From Lucifuga dentata (Eukaryota; Chordata; Actinopteri; Ophidiiformes; Bythitidae): 64,000 bases of DNA. Location of the stretch: positions 124,001-188,000 of the forward strand of contig VXCM01000470.1 of assembly GCA_014773175.1 (NCBI GenBank). Direction: 5' to 3'. The first letter of the stretch is position 1; each line of letters opens with the position of its first letter. The position numbers were made by a program, and so were the translations under genes. Below the pieces are notes generated by a model, which was not told the DNA's origin, made no database searches, and saw only the letters and a program-made list of their open reading frames with translations. This document shows positions 26,250 through 38,436 of the stretch, one piece after another.

Positions 26250-26560
26250 TCCATTCACCGTAGCGTGAAATGCGTGTCTGCATGTGTGCCACGTACAGTG
26301 GTAGCTATGGCTTTGGAGTGGTGATCGAGTGGAGAGCTCATGTGATCCGCACTCAAGGGCACGAGCAATCTCCAGTCTTAAGGCCTTTGTATGCAGCCAC
26401 AGAGATACTGATCCTGCCAAGTTGTTCCCAGGGTACAGTTAGCGAAGCAGGGTTTGCTCTGGTGCACGTCCGATGTCACGACTGCACAGCACTGAGGTTC
26501 TCTTTGTCCAAGAAACAGTAGAGCAGGAATACAGGGACAGCAGATGCGATTATACATTAG
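26250..26560. other. GC-richer intronic patch of unknown role
   Basis: This stretch stands out from the AT-rich intron by its base mix and CpG content (for example gtgatcgagtggagagctca), but no frame matches a known protein and no single motif dominates. It may be a conserved non-coding element. Confidence 0.25.
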
Positions 26561-27809
26561 TTTTTGTCCATCTCCTTCTATTTCTCCTTCATATTGGTTG
26601 ATATATTTCCCCATGAAATACTGAAAAATGTTGGTCAGCCACAGTTTGGTTTCAACTTGAAGTACATATTGCACCATGCACCCACACATTCAAGCACTTC
26701 TCTGAGCTACACCTACATGATCAGACAGACCTCACACAAACTGCAGAACATGCTGCTCCACTATAACGGGGTTCTGCACTGTGAATTATTATCATGGCAT
26801 CACTTAAGTTTAGCATGAATTGGTCAAGTTTGTGTCTTCTTCTTATAAAACTGTTTATTCTTACAATACACGTAACATTCCTGAAGCTACAACTAGTTTA
26901 GAATTTAAAAAAAAAANAAAAAAAAAAAAAAAAAAAAAACACACACAAATGATCTAACATTAACCTAGCAGGGTAATTTTAATCTGTTGTCCCTGGTGAG
27001 ATATTAAAAAGGGATAAGAAATCAAACACAAATACTGTATATTTGTTAAAGGGACATAAAAAGTGTACAACATAATAAGCTGATAGCTGAAATGTTAAAT
27101 GGAAATTCTGAAACCATCCATCTTAATCGAGCAAAATGAGCCATTAAAAGGCTTTTTTTTCCCCAGCTACAATCGTTGTAAATTGCTGCAGAAATTGAAA
27201 ATCAGCTGATTAGCAATTTGATTTTCATCAAAGCGCTCTTGCCATTCAAAATTTGGAAATTCTAACCATTGTATGCTGGATGTTTCACCAGTTTGCTATT
27301 CAACTTATTTTACCTCCTGGAACCTCAGTTCTCTGTTGGTGAGCTCATTCATCACAGTATTTTTCAACCTCTGTTCTCTCTATTATGTGTCACAGATGAA
27401 ATACAAACCTGTAGTCATTCCACCCTGGTGTGTGTGAAGAAACATTTTTGACATTTTGTTTGTTCAGCATTATAGTGCCTCCCCTTGCAGTAGTCTTAGC
27501 CTGCTAGAAGCTGTTGAGAGCTTCTTTTTGTCAAATGCACACAACACAATCTGTGCTTCACTCTTTTCTTGCTGTTCTCCCTTCACTCTGCTCTACAGTC
27601 TCATCCATTGAAGAGGATGAGTAATACCATATTCATTTCCTCTGAATCGTAGCTTGAATGTTCTGAAATCATTGTTAGATACTTCAATATCCCCTTTATG
27701 GGTTTCTGTTTTTTTGTATCTTTCTGTCTAAGAAATGATAAAGCTTTAATTTGTTTCTTCTTTAAGCCCAAATGAGGGTGTAGGAATCAAAGAATGAAAC
27801 ATGCATGTT

Positions 27810-28185
27810 ATGCTGCAATGTGGTTTTGGAGCCACTTGTCCCCTAAGAGGGCAGGGTCATTGCAAATCAATACAAAGTTATCCTGTGAAGAAACATTTCT
27901 ATCTTGATGACGATGCCCCCATCTATAGGGCACAAAGTGACACTAAATGTTTGATGAGTATAAATGTGATGTAAATTGTGTACTATGGCCTTCGCAGTAA
28001 CCAGATCTCAGTCCAAATGAACACTTATAGGAGATTTTGGACCTTTATGTTAGATAGCACTCTCCACCACCGTCATCACAACACCAAATGAGGCATTCAA
28101 ATGAATGCCGTTCCTGAGATACAGTTTATGTCAATGCACACTGAAGCTATCCTGGAAGCTTGTGGTATCCCAACACATAGCTAAG
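27810..28185 (+). pseudogene. Decayed Tc1-type transposase fragment
   Basis: Short blocks in shifting frames match Tc1-like transposase: DDDAPIYRAQ (from 27906), then DLSPNEHL-stop-EILD, HSPPPSSQHQMR (28058-28092) and EAILEACGIPT near the end. Stops and frameshifts separate them. No terminal inverted repeats were identified, so the limits are approximate. Confidence 0.65.
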
Positions 28186-28615
28186 ACAAACATCTTGCTA
28201 AGATGTTGGTTTCTGTATATCTTAAATACTCACAAACTATAGCTACTTTAGTAAAATTAAAAAAAAAAAAAAAAATTGAATAGAAAATTCCTCATAGTTT
28301 GAGTTGATGCTTTTAATGATATTAAAAAAAACCCAACAACAACAAAAAAACAGCACACTGTATCCGCCAGCAGATTGTACTGCCTGTGCCACTTAATTCC
28401 AGTGTTTTGGTTGTCAGCATCACTATTCTGTCCTGAAACTGTCCATATGACAGGTGACAGTTTAAATCAATCATGGGATGTTTGAGCTGGAGATTTTCAG
28501 TCTCCTCACATTGAGAGAGAAGAGTAATTATCAAAATATGAACCAGCCATAGAGGGCCAGGAGGACTTTGGCTGATGGGCTTCACTGTTGAATGACCCTA
28601 CTTTGATTGGATGTG

Positions 28616-28617
<2 letters not shown>

Positions 28618-28653
<36 letters not shown>
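28618..28653. repeat. (CA)n microsatellite
   Basis: Uninterrupted CA dinucleotides in intron 1. Confidence 0.95.
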
Positions 28654-28657
<4 letters not shown>

Positions 28658-29602
28658 CAACCCAAAATCAATATAGATAATGTGTATTTAGAGATTTGGA
28701 GGTGAGGTCTTGCACACAAGATCAAGGGTTAACATCTCACGTAGGTCTCCTATAATAAAACTGCATGTCTATATCATGGCATTTTGGATAATTGAATTGA
28801 GTTAAAATAGAATATGTTATGTAATTAGAGGATATATCTATTCTAGTGTGTGTGTGTGGGGGNCAGAAAACAGGAAGATAGAAAGACATAAAAACATCAG
28901 AAACAAGAATGACAAAGATGGTAGTGCTGATATCATTGATATGAATAGCACTTGCATCAGCCTTCCAGATGGGATCAGATTTTGTTGCACAGCTGTGGGC
29001 ATATTCAATACGGCACACAATGACACCTTGTGGCATGTTGTTAAACTACAGTACATGAAGTCAATGAAAATCTGGCTCAGGGATAAAATATCATGCAATT
29101 TGAGCTGTTAATGCCTGTCCAAATAAGCATGTGTTACATGATGCTACATTAACCTGACCTTTCTTTACATATATAATGTACATTTACAGAGGTTGAGGCC
29201 ATGTTTGTTCTCCTCAAGGGTTGAGATTAATTGGAAGTAGAGATCTGAAATGTGCCTTGTATCAGTTATTCATGAGCAGTCCCTTCTCACGGATCTGGTC
29301 CCTTCATGATGCTTTCATCTGAAATTTAGGTCATGGATACAGAGGTTTTAATCTTCTATTTGGCAAAGAGCACCTGACTGCCCAGAGTACCAGCATCTTT
29401 GCATTATACGCTTTCTAACACAAATAATACACCTCCCGATTTAGACATCTGACTCTATTACTGAAAAATAACATGAACAATTAAATGAAAAAATGCTACA
29501 CATGCTTATACTCCACACAGTGACATACAAGTGTACATATTTTGTGCAGTTTGTTTGTCTCTCTGGCTTTGTATCTTCATGTTCCTCTTATAGGTGATGT
29601 CA

Positions 29603-29649
29603 GTTGCCTAGCAACCGAGCAATCAGGGCCCGATTGTTGCCATGACAAC
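29603..29649. promoter_or_regulatory. Pair of RFX X-box motifs
   Basis: GTTGCCTAGCAAC (29603-29615) is a fully palindromic X-box, and GTTGCCATGACAAC (29636-29649) differs from the ideal 14-mer at one base. They lie 20 bp apart. A purine-rich stretch follows to about 29800, and a donor-like CAG|gtagga lies at about 29853, so a non-coding first exon starting here is conceivable. RFX factors act in neuronal and ciliated cells. Confidence 0.5.
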
Positions 29650-31293
29650 ATGGCAGGGGTATCATCATGGAGAGAATAGAGATGAAAGAAGAAGGGAGTG
29701 TGTGAGAGAGGAAAAGAGATAGAGGGGAAGAAGAAAAGAGATTGAGAGGGGAAGAAAGAGAGAGAGGGTGGGAGAAAGAGAGGAAGAGAGAGGGACAGTG
29801 AGCAAGCGCTGCCATTGAAGGGTGGTGATCATGTGAAGCCCACAGAGTGCAGGTAGGAGGATGACCTCTGTGTAGGCAGCAGCAGAGAATGCTCATGAAT
29901 GCAGGGAATAGCAAATTAATGTTTGGTCTTATGTGGCTGAATGTGCAGGTTACACAGCGTTTGACATGGTTCTAACAGAAAAGCTTTCATTTCAGATGGA
30001 AATGTCACGATGTGCTCCAGTTGTCTTTAGTCACAGACGGTGAAGCTGATGCAGTGCCAGGCTCAGTGTGTCGCTGTGGTCCAGTGGGCTTCAGGCCTAA
30101 CCTCTGCAGGTGTCATAACCCATCCATCACCCAACAGTAGTCCACTGTAAAACAGTCGAGTGGGGTCATGGTGCATTTACTTTGTTTACTCCCCACTCAG
30201 TTCTCCTCCCCCTAAACACAGTCATGGAGCATAAAGAAATGAAGCTTTATAGGGAAAGAGAAGGAATTGAACACATCTACACACAATACAATGCCAAGAC
30301 ACTGTATGGATTAAATTGGGTGTACTATTAAATTGTGTCAAAACCCTGACAGAACTGAACAAATTACATATTATAATAAACAGTATTCAAGTGGATCTAA
30401 GATAAAAAAGATTGAGTAGTATATCTAAACATGAACAAGAAACATAATTCTTAGGTAATGTTTTGCAAACTATCATGTAGATTATTTTTGAATAACAGCA
30501 AAAGCTAATAGTGCCAATTTAGCAGAGGTCCAGGGTGCTCTAGCACCTCCTATAGATCAGTTCCCACAGGTTAATGTGCTATACATACTGTATATTCACA
30601 AGTAATGGCTTACATTTTATACCCAAATCATGTACTTGTGAGACTGGTAAAATGGTTTAATTTGCAACAAATAAAGAAACATTATCAAAAAAATAAAGAC
30701 AGTTTTTTTTTGTTTTTTTTTAAATACATTTAGATACTGCTGATGCTAAACTTTATCTATAGGGTCACTTGTTCTTTTTCTAAGGAGCACAACACAAAGA
30801 TTCCAAATAGCTTTTATCACTATGTGCTTTTTTTAGTATTTGCCCATGTTCTCCAAATTTGAAAGGATGCGTTTCCTTCGTATTGCAGTCCTTGTCACTG
30901 CCAACTCCCTGTTGTCCCGGGGACACTGAAGACAGCAACATGTCTCCCTTGATGCATCGTGTCCTCACCCACTTCTTATAACCTGATAGTTAGGAGTCTT
31001 ACCAGCAGTGTAGTCTTACATGTTCAGAGGTTCATGCTATGATCATCCCCCTCCACTGCCTACGCTGACCAACCAGTAGGAGTCACTAATACAGGGTCAA
31101 AGTCAAGGACATTGTCCCCACTTCCCAGCTGCAAACACTCGGCATGTTTATATGCATATTAAAACTTCAATTATATTCCAATTAAGGCAATAAATAACAT
31201 CATGCAAACACTTTGATTAGATTGAAATCGTCATAAATCAGTGTATACTTACTCTCAGTAACGGGTACTCTTCCTTTGCTAGTTAATGTCCTT

Positions 31294-31330
<37 letters not shown>

Positions 31331-32148
31331 TTTTTTGCCACTTCTGTTTGTTTGGAGATGCTGAAAGTTTGCATAAAAAAACTAAAACCAGGGAAAGTTA
31401 GAAATATTTGAATACTTCTGCATAAGTAGAGTACTGACTAGAACTAGAACTAACTATACCGGCTGCATTCTATTCAGGTACGCCAGTGCCAGAGCTCTGG
31501 CGCTGTGCATGCTGGCTTCCTAAATGGCAAACCTAAATGAAATGCAGCCATTATTGTTACCTGTGTTTTTTTTTTTCTTTTTTTTTTTTCACAAGTCAAG
31601 ATATTGGCTATAAGAAGGGTCTATTGTGTTTTTGTTCCTCTCTGAATGATATTTGCACACTCTGAACAGATTTTTCGTATTTTAGTATCTTAGTAGAACC
31701 TTTGCAAATGCTTTTAATTGACAAATCATAACTACTTTTTGCAGTTTTTAATTTTTCATGTGGATTGACACAGCCATCTGATACTATCTGCAGGGTGCTG
31801 CAGGTTAGTGTGTGCCTTAGGCCAAGCGCTCACTAGATGACTGATTTTGCTGCCCCAGGTGAATTTTTCAGAATCTGCACATTACAAAGCTGCTATAGAA
31901 ACCTGCTTTGAGAGTGTTATTTGTCCTCCCATGCTCCTGACCATTTCTGGTACATCCTGATCATTATGAGACATGCTTGATATTTCTTCATCTAGTCTGA
32001 GAGGTTCAATGAGCTGAACTTTTCTGTGGCCAAGACATAAATTGTGCCAGGTAATGTGAGATCTTCTCAGATGAAGTAATGTCTTGCATGCCTTAATACA
32101 AAAATGCCTCAACCTTCTGGGCTAGCTTCAAAGTACTGTACCTCCCCT

Positions 32149-32151
<3 letters not shown>

Positions 32152-32203
<52 letters not shown>
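32152..32203. repeat. (CA)n microsatellite
   Basis: Uninterrupted CA dinucleotides in intron 1. Confidence 0.95.
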
Positions 32204-32204
<1 letters not shown>

Positions 32205-32472
32205 CCTCACCAAAGTCTGCAAACTTGGAATTTTTCAGTGTAGCTTTGAAAATGAATGACAGCAAGCTACACTAGCAGCAAAGGGACATATACAGAATCA
32301 TGTAATTACAGTATCAATGTGAGACAGGCAGCTTGTGACACAATATTCTAATTTTAAAACTCCTTTAAGATGTAGTGCCTTTATTTGACAGCCAATGTGT
32401 AAAATATCTATATTTAGTGGGACAAAAATGAGATTTTGATAAATTGTGATTAACCTTCATACAGAGAGATAT

Positions 32473-32605
32473 TATGTTATATCTCTTTTGACTGGCAGCA
32501 ATATTTTTTTTTTTTCATAATGCAGTGAATAAATACAGNTATGTTATATCTCTTTTGACTGGCAGCAATATTTTTTTTTTTTCATAATGCAGTGAATAAA
32601 TACAG
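32473..32605. repeat. 66-bp direct duplication around a single N
   Basis: Positions 32473-32538 and 32540-32605 appear identical, separated only by N at 32539. This is probably a contig-overlap artefact. Confidence 0.9.
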
Positions 32606-32864
32606 CCTTGGTTAATTTTTTTGCTTTATAAAAAAAATAATTTAGCATATAAAGTGGATATGTTTTCCTCCTAAGTTAGACAGATATTGTGATTATCATA
32701 GACAATTTTCTTGCAATATACTGCATATATCACAATCACCCCTATTGTGATGTAGTGTTAAGGGGCAAAATATTGTGATAGTATTATATCATGAGCTACT
32801 TAGCGATATCCAATCTTAATTTGTATTTGTTTGGTAATATATGTGTGCAATTGCATGTTTATGT

Positions 32865-32868
<4 letters not shown>

Positions 32869-32901
<33 letters not shown>
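32869..32901. repeat. (GA)n microsatellite
   Basis: GA dinucleotide array in intron 1. Confidence 0.95.
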
Positions 32902-32906
<5 letters not shown>

Positions 32907-33015
32907 ACAAAGATCAGCATCGATGGTCACATACCATAACTGTATTTTTTTTTTAAAGAGAAAAACAAACAATAAAATAAAATACATGTGAGGTTTAAAT
33001 TTCTTCTCTACGTCT

Positions 33016-33148
33016 TCGTCACTCCCCTCCCTCACTCACGGGCTGTGACAAACATATTTTATGAGTCACGGCTGGAGCAGTNTCGTCACTCCCCTCCCTC
33101 ACTCACGGGCTGTGACAAACATATTTTATGAGTCACGGCTGGAGCAGT
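33016..33148. repeat. 66-bp direct duplication around a single N
   Basis: Positions 33016-33081 and 33083-33148 are identical and include an AP-1-like TGAGTCA. The N at 33082 points to unmerged contig ends. Confidence 0.9.
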
Positions 33149-33404
33149 CTACCAGTCCTTTCTATCCAGACCCTTGTCTTTAACATCAAGATATATCCAG
33201 CACCAACTCTGGCTTCCAGGAAAACTCCCTCTCCTTGTCTGCTACGACATCCCCCTTCCCCTTTCCTTTCTCCCCCTCCCTCTTTTTATTTCCCCTTCCC
33301 CTGCCTCCCATCTCTCTCTCTTTCTCTCTCTCTCTCTTTCTCCCCATCGCTCTCCTCTTCTACTGCGGGTGTCTGGGAGGCTGTTTTTCCTCTGTCTCTC
33401 GCTC

Positions 33405-33446
33405 ATGAAGGGCCGCACTAAGCTCCCTTCTCTCTGCCCGTGTGTG
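33405..33446 (+). CDS. Speculative further alternative first exon (CPC motif)
   Basis: ATG opens 14 codons, MKGRTKLPSLCPCV, that could end at a GT donor (gtaggt) in phase 0 and so splice in frame to dlg4 exon 2. It carries a Cys-Pro-Cys pair like the CxC motif of other DLG N-termini, and it follows a pyrimidine-rich leader-like tract (33240-33400). Against it: the ATG context is poor, the stronger overlapping donor (TAG|gtaaat at 33451) would be out of frame, and I know no such isoform. Confidence 0.15.
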
Positions 33447-35639
33447 GTAGGTAAATTCACCTCTCTGTTTATGTCGTTCTTCTCCTTCCATCTCTCTGTT
33501 GCTGTCTCTGTTTTGCATGTTAGCTTGCAAGTCTGCTGGTCGGTCTGCAGGCTACATCTGGGGGATATTCCATCAAACATGCTTGCAATCTCTTCCATTA
33601 TCATAGATCACCAGGTATATGTTTGAGGGATTTTTCAGCAAGCCTTCTGGGTATATATTATCCATGCACTTAGGTGTGTTACGCATGAGCATGGCCTGGC
33701 ACATGTGGGTGTGTATGTGCCAGGAGGCTTGTTTAGACGTGCAGAAAGAGTAAAACTCAGACTTGTTGATTGGAAGCTTATAGATTCACGTACGCTCAAT
33801 GGCTTGGTACTATATTTGGATTTGGATTTAATTTATATTTGTGTGTGTCCTTGTGGAACGGATACTCAGACCAGTGTCCTTCTAAGACGGAAAATTCCTC
33901 CAAATGATAAAAATTTACATTCATCACTTAGTAAAAGCATTAAATGTTATGGTTAAAAACCAGAGTTAGGATCAAGATCAGGTTTAGGACTTTGGGTTAG
34001 AGGTGAGGGGATGGATGCCACTCTATTCAACATGTTTTTGTGTTTGTTGTCAGTGAATATGAAAACACCGAGAAGGCAGGAGAAGTCAGAGCTCTTCCAG
34101 CCTTAATTAGCTGAGTGGACATGAGTCTGTACTAGGCTGGTTAAGCATTATGTCACCAAAAAGCTGCTTCATACAGTCCCATAACCAGAGACTATTGTAT
34201 GTGTGCGTGCGTGCGTGTGTGTGCGTGTGTGTGTACATGTTTCAGTTTTGTGTTTAGTATGACAGAATGTTGAATTTGCTGTGTAAGTGGCTCTGATGAA
34301 AGACAATCTTTAATGATCATGATTACATGATGTTTCATGATTGCAATACATATTTAAAAGTTGCTTGGGATTTAATCATCATAATCATCACCACATTACA
34401 TGCTAATGTTTGGTAAGTTAATCTTAGCTAGCTCCAGGTGTGCTTGGTTGCACATAGTAGCAACAAAGTGTGATTGGCTGACTGGTCTTTGCCGCCACCA
34501 ATTATAGAATAGGGATGCTGATGTGATGCCAAGATCATATCAAATCTCATATTGTTATACTTTGTTTTGTCCCATACCTTGTCTTTATTTAAAATGCCAC
34601 CACAGGCTGAGGAACTTGGCACACCACCTGATCTATCTGTATGATGGATCATCAGTGTTACCATAAATCAGACTTTTGCAGTGGTAATTTTGTGCATTTC
34701 AGACCTGGGGGAAAAAGCCTGAATACATTAATTACTGACAATGACATTAGTAATATTTATATAGCAAAGTAAGACACTACGGAGTTCTCAAGCACTCATG
34801 GATTACAATATGTAATATTTGACATATAGTGATAATGTGTATTAATTTATTAAGCAGAAACTTCAATACTATAAAATTACAGTTAGCAGCCATTTTTGAT
34901 TTGAAAAAAAACATGCCTTGAACTTATCTACAGAAGCTGTAAAGAAGATTTTCTGTTTTTGCATTTATGCTAACATTCCACATTCAACCAAAACATGCAG
35001 TTACCTTATTGGTGGCACACTGGTTAATTATTGTTAACTGTTTATTAGTATGTACTCCAGCCAGACAGCTTTTCAAAGGTGGAGGACAGGATCTTAAAGG
35101 TGAATCCTTAGATCAGCAAATCCCCATATTAATTCATATTGGGTACTGTTGGCAGCTTAAAGCCACATTTACCAATCATAATAGTAAATCATATTAACTT
35201 TCTCTACGTATTACAACACCACACACATACAAAAAACAAAATAAAATAAATAAAAAAAGCAACAATACTTCCTCTATGTGCACCAGAATCTAATGAAAAT
35301 GGTCGACAGTGAAAAATAAACCAGCATTCACTGATTTATAACTGTCACCCTTTTGTGAGGAACATTATGGATGACTATTATTTAATCCTGTGTTCTACTT
35401 TCAAACACACATTTTTTGTAATGATTTGTATTGTAACTAACAGAACTTCTGTTCATGGGAACAAGGCTGCTCCAGTTTTTTACAAATTATTGGCAAGTAC
35501 TGTGAAAGCACCATCTTAAATGTTCCTGTAGAAGACATTTGGCTATGTAAAGCACTTTGAATTACACCTGTGATGAACTGTACTATACGAATAAATTTGT
35601 ATTTATACAACCTTGTTAAGGCATGTAAAAGTTATCTAT

Positions 35640-35965
35640 TCAATTTATCATCCATCCATCCATCCATCCATCCATCCATCCATCCATCCTCTACACTCAC
35701 CTATTCTGTGCAGGATTGCAGGGGCATTGGAACCTATCCCAGCATTAGTGGCAGAGGCAAGATTGCTTTCAGTGTTCACACAAACAATGTAGCATGCATA
35801 CATGATTGTATTTGTTTCATTATCAATGAAGCAGCACAAGACTTATCACACCTATGGGCAATTTAGAAGATCAAATGCTCCTAACTTGCGTGTCTTTGGA
35901 GGTGGGGGTAAACTTAGCTAATTTTAGCTAGGTTTAGCATTGGATTCAAAGCCAGGACCTTGCTG
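35640..35965 (-). repeat. (CATC)n plus interspersed repeat, copy 4
   Basis: The (CATC)n array at 35649-35689 leads into reverse-strand repeat sequence: ttgcaggggcattggaacct and tatcccagcattagtggcag, later gggcaatttagaagatcaaa and gcgtgtctttggaggtgggg. It is the longest reverse copy in the window. Confidence 0.7.
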
Positions 35966-36049
35966 TGAGGTGAAATTGCTAAGCACTGGTGCACGATGCC
36001 ACACCAGCATTGAGCATTTGCTAGGTAATACATCCTGGGTTTGATGCGA

Positions 36050-36860
36050 GCATTTTCAGACCTGTAGTCCGTCGGCTGTGGTCTGAATCATGGACTAAAT
36101 TGTTCCAATGTTGCATTCACCACTTGGTTTGATTTGGTTTCACACAGGAAAAAAATCCAACCAGACAGCAATAAAGCAACAAAAGTCACATGACCACAAT
36201 CGCTCTGCTCATTGGTCAGAAATGTCTGAGGGTGGGAGAAAGAAAATCAAAACAGGAAAAAGTTTACTATGCAGGGAAAATTAAATCACATGGGAAAGGG
36301 ATATTTTCCCAGTCATAGACATCATTTGGGCCATATACCAAGAAAACTATGGCAGCAGAAGCTGAGTTTGCCTTCAAAACAATGTGTGGAAACCTGCTTG
36401 TTGCTGTATATTGCTTCACATTATACAAAGAAGACGTGCTGTCTTCAGACAGCTGAACAGGAGGAGAACAGAGCACATACTAAGCACATACAACAACATG
36501 CTCTTCAACATGTCCATCTGAAGACGTGTTAAGTATGTTTTATATGTTACGCCCATTTCACTGCATCATTTTCAATTGCTATGGCTAGTCAAAGTTTAGT
36601 TTAATTTGATGATGTAAATGGTTTTAAATAGTAGATATCTGACCAGCGTCTAAACGTACGTACATAAAATAAACTGTATAGCATTGTAGTGAAGTGTCAA
36701 CCATACACAACCCTTTCTGTACTAGATCAATCAATAGATCCATATCTTCATAGTTGGTTCGGGTGGGAGTAGTATAGATCATGTTCACACCACACCACAC
36801 TTGGTCCGGCTGTTTCAGTGCAGACCTGAGTTCGATTGCTGTGTTCACGTAAGCCCAAAC
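36050..36860. repeat. Possible hAT-like non-autonomous element
   Basis: Sequence near 36105-36160 (cacttggtttgatttggttt, cacacagg) and inverted counterparts near 36780-36850 (gttcacaccacaccacactt, ggtccgg) resemble the termini of fish hAT-type MITEs. The arms are degraded and no target duplication was confirmed. Confidence 0.3.
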
Positions 36861-36873
36861 AAAAATAACTTAA

Positions 36874-37463
36874 AGGACCATACCAGCCATTTTGCATGTT
36901 TGAGTCTCAACTTGTTGATGCTTGAAATATTCTTGGGATAGGTAATCCATCACCGTGAACAAGACGTATAGTCAGCGTTTTTTGTTTTTTTTTAAGTTAC
37001 ATAATTTTAGCATTTAAGCACAATAAAAAGCATGGAGTGATCTGAAAATGCTTCCTGTTGTCAGTTCTTCACTACAGCAGTTGAATGCATTTTCAGATCA
37101 CTCTGTGCCTTTTATTGCACTTAAATGCTAAAATTATGTAAAATTATGTAACTTCGAAAAAAAAAAAAAACCTGAACATACATTTTGTTTACGATGATGG
37201 ATTACCTATCCCAAGAATGTTTCAAGTATCAAAAAGTTGATTTTAATAACGTAACAGAATGAACTGAAACCAATGGTGGCCTGGAAGGTAGGAAAAACAT
37301 TTTTAATTCACCATTCCAGTANTGAACTGAAACCAATGGTGGCCTGGAAGGTAGGAAAAACATTTTTAATTCACCATTCCAGTAGTATACTTTGTCAGTA
37401 ATGTTACGTGTATGAAAATTGAATATATTAGGCTCAAACATGCAGAATGGCCGGTATGGTCCT
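36874..37463. mobile_element. TTAA-flanked MITE, copy 2, with foldback core
   Basis: The termini AGGACCATACCAGCCATTTT and its inverted counterpart (ending CCGGTATGGTCCT) sit between TTAA at 36870-36873 and 37464-37467. Inside is a very long hairpin (arms about 36907-37051 and 37087-37240). A 62-bp duplication around the N at 37322 is an assembly artefact. It belongs to the same family as the copy at 12629, with an internal block in the opposite orientation. Confidence 0.7.
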
Positions 37464-38394
37464 TTAAGGGGGACCATACCGGCTTTAAGGGGAAAATGCT
37501 TCAGGGTCCAAAACAAACACTCAAAATGAACTTGGTGAGAAAACGCCAGACCCCTGACACTTTTGCCCATCTTTCTCATCTCTGCTTTGAATCACCCAAT
37601 AAGGTCAAATAAAGCATCAGAACTGGTTCTGCTGTTAATGTCAATACTGAAGCTAAGTAGCTTGTTGTGATCTATTCTGGTGAACTTTTTCATTTTTTTT
37701 TTTTTTTTACTGGTTGATTTTTGCCTAGAAAAGCTATTGTTTTGTTTGTTTGTTTTACTGCAGATTGCAAGCTAGTGTTATGAATATTCAAAGCTGTTGT
37801 TTATAAAAGCTGTAGATCAGAGTTGAAAGATGTTATGGTCTGTCATTATTTCTGTAGAGTCACATTAAAAAGGTCATTACATTTAATGCTCGACCTTTCA
37901 CAACCAGAATCTAACACACCAGCCAGCATCTCATTTAGACAGTAGTTATATGAATCTTGAACGTAAATCATTGCTAAATAAGTAAGTAGAACTCTATAGT
38001 GCACCTCTTATATAAATAAAGTTGCCTTGCCTTTTGTCTCATCTGTCAAAACTCAGAATTGCTTTGGTGTCAATACTTAATCCCACCTGTAATCCTGCTG
38101 CTCTGCTCAGCATTTTGCTTCATTAGTTTAGCAGCAGTCTTTCATTGTAAGGCAGCTGTGGCATTTCCATTTAGCTATTTCAATATATCCAAAAAAAAAA
38201 AAAAAAANAAAAAAAAAAAAAAAACAAACAAAAAAAAACAAAAAACAAAAACCACATGTCAAGCTTTTTAGACTTTTTATTCATTCTATCCTTGTAGGTG
38301 TGAAAATCATACACACACATTTACATGGTTTTCTTGGCTATTTTTAAATGTAAAGCACTTTGAGCTGTATTCAATACATGAATTTTGCGATACA

Positions 38395-38396
<2 letters not shown>

Positions 38397-38435
<39 letters not shown>
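38397..38435. repeat. (ATT)n microsatellite
   Basis: Trinucleotide array in intron 1, near homopolymer A tracts at 38190-38250 that contain an N. Confidence 0.9.

Positions 38436-38436
<1 letters not shown>

Noticed and set aside
26540..26560. Second RE1 site (GGACAGCAG)
   Set aside because: Only the right half-site is present; no left half-site lies at an accepted distance.
29600..29914. 104-codon reverse frame over the X-box pair
   Set aside because: It is Ser/Leu/Pro low complexity, the reverse strand of a GA-rich stretch.
33174..33626. 150-codon frame on + and 120-codon frame on -
   Set aside because: Composition is dominated by the C/T-rich tract and the frame runs through it without family similarity. 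Only the small 14-codon frame at 33405 was kept, as speculative.
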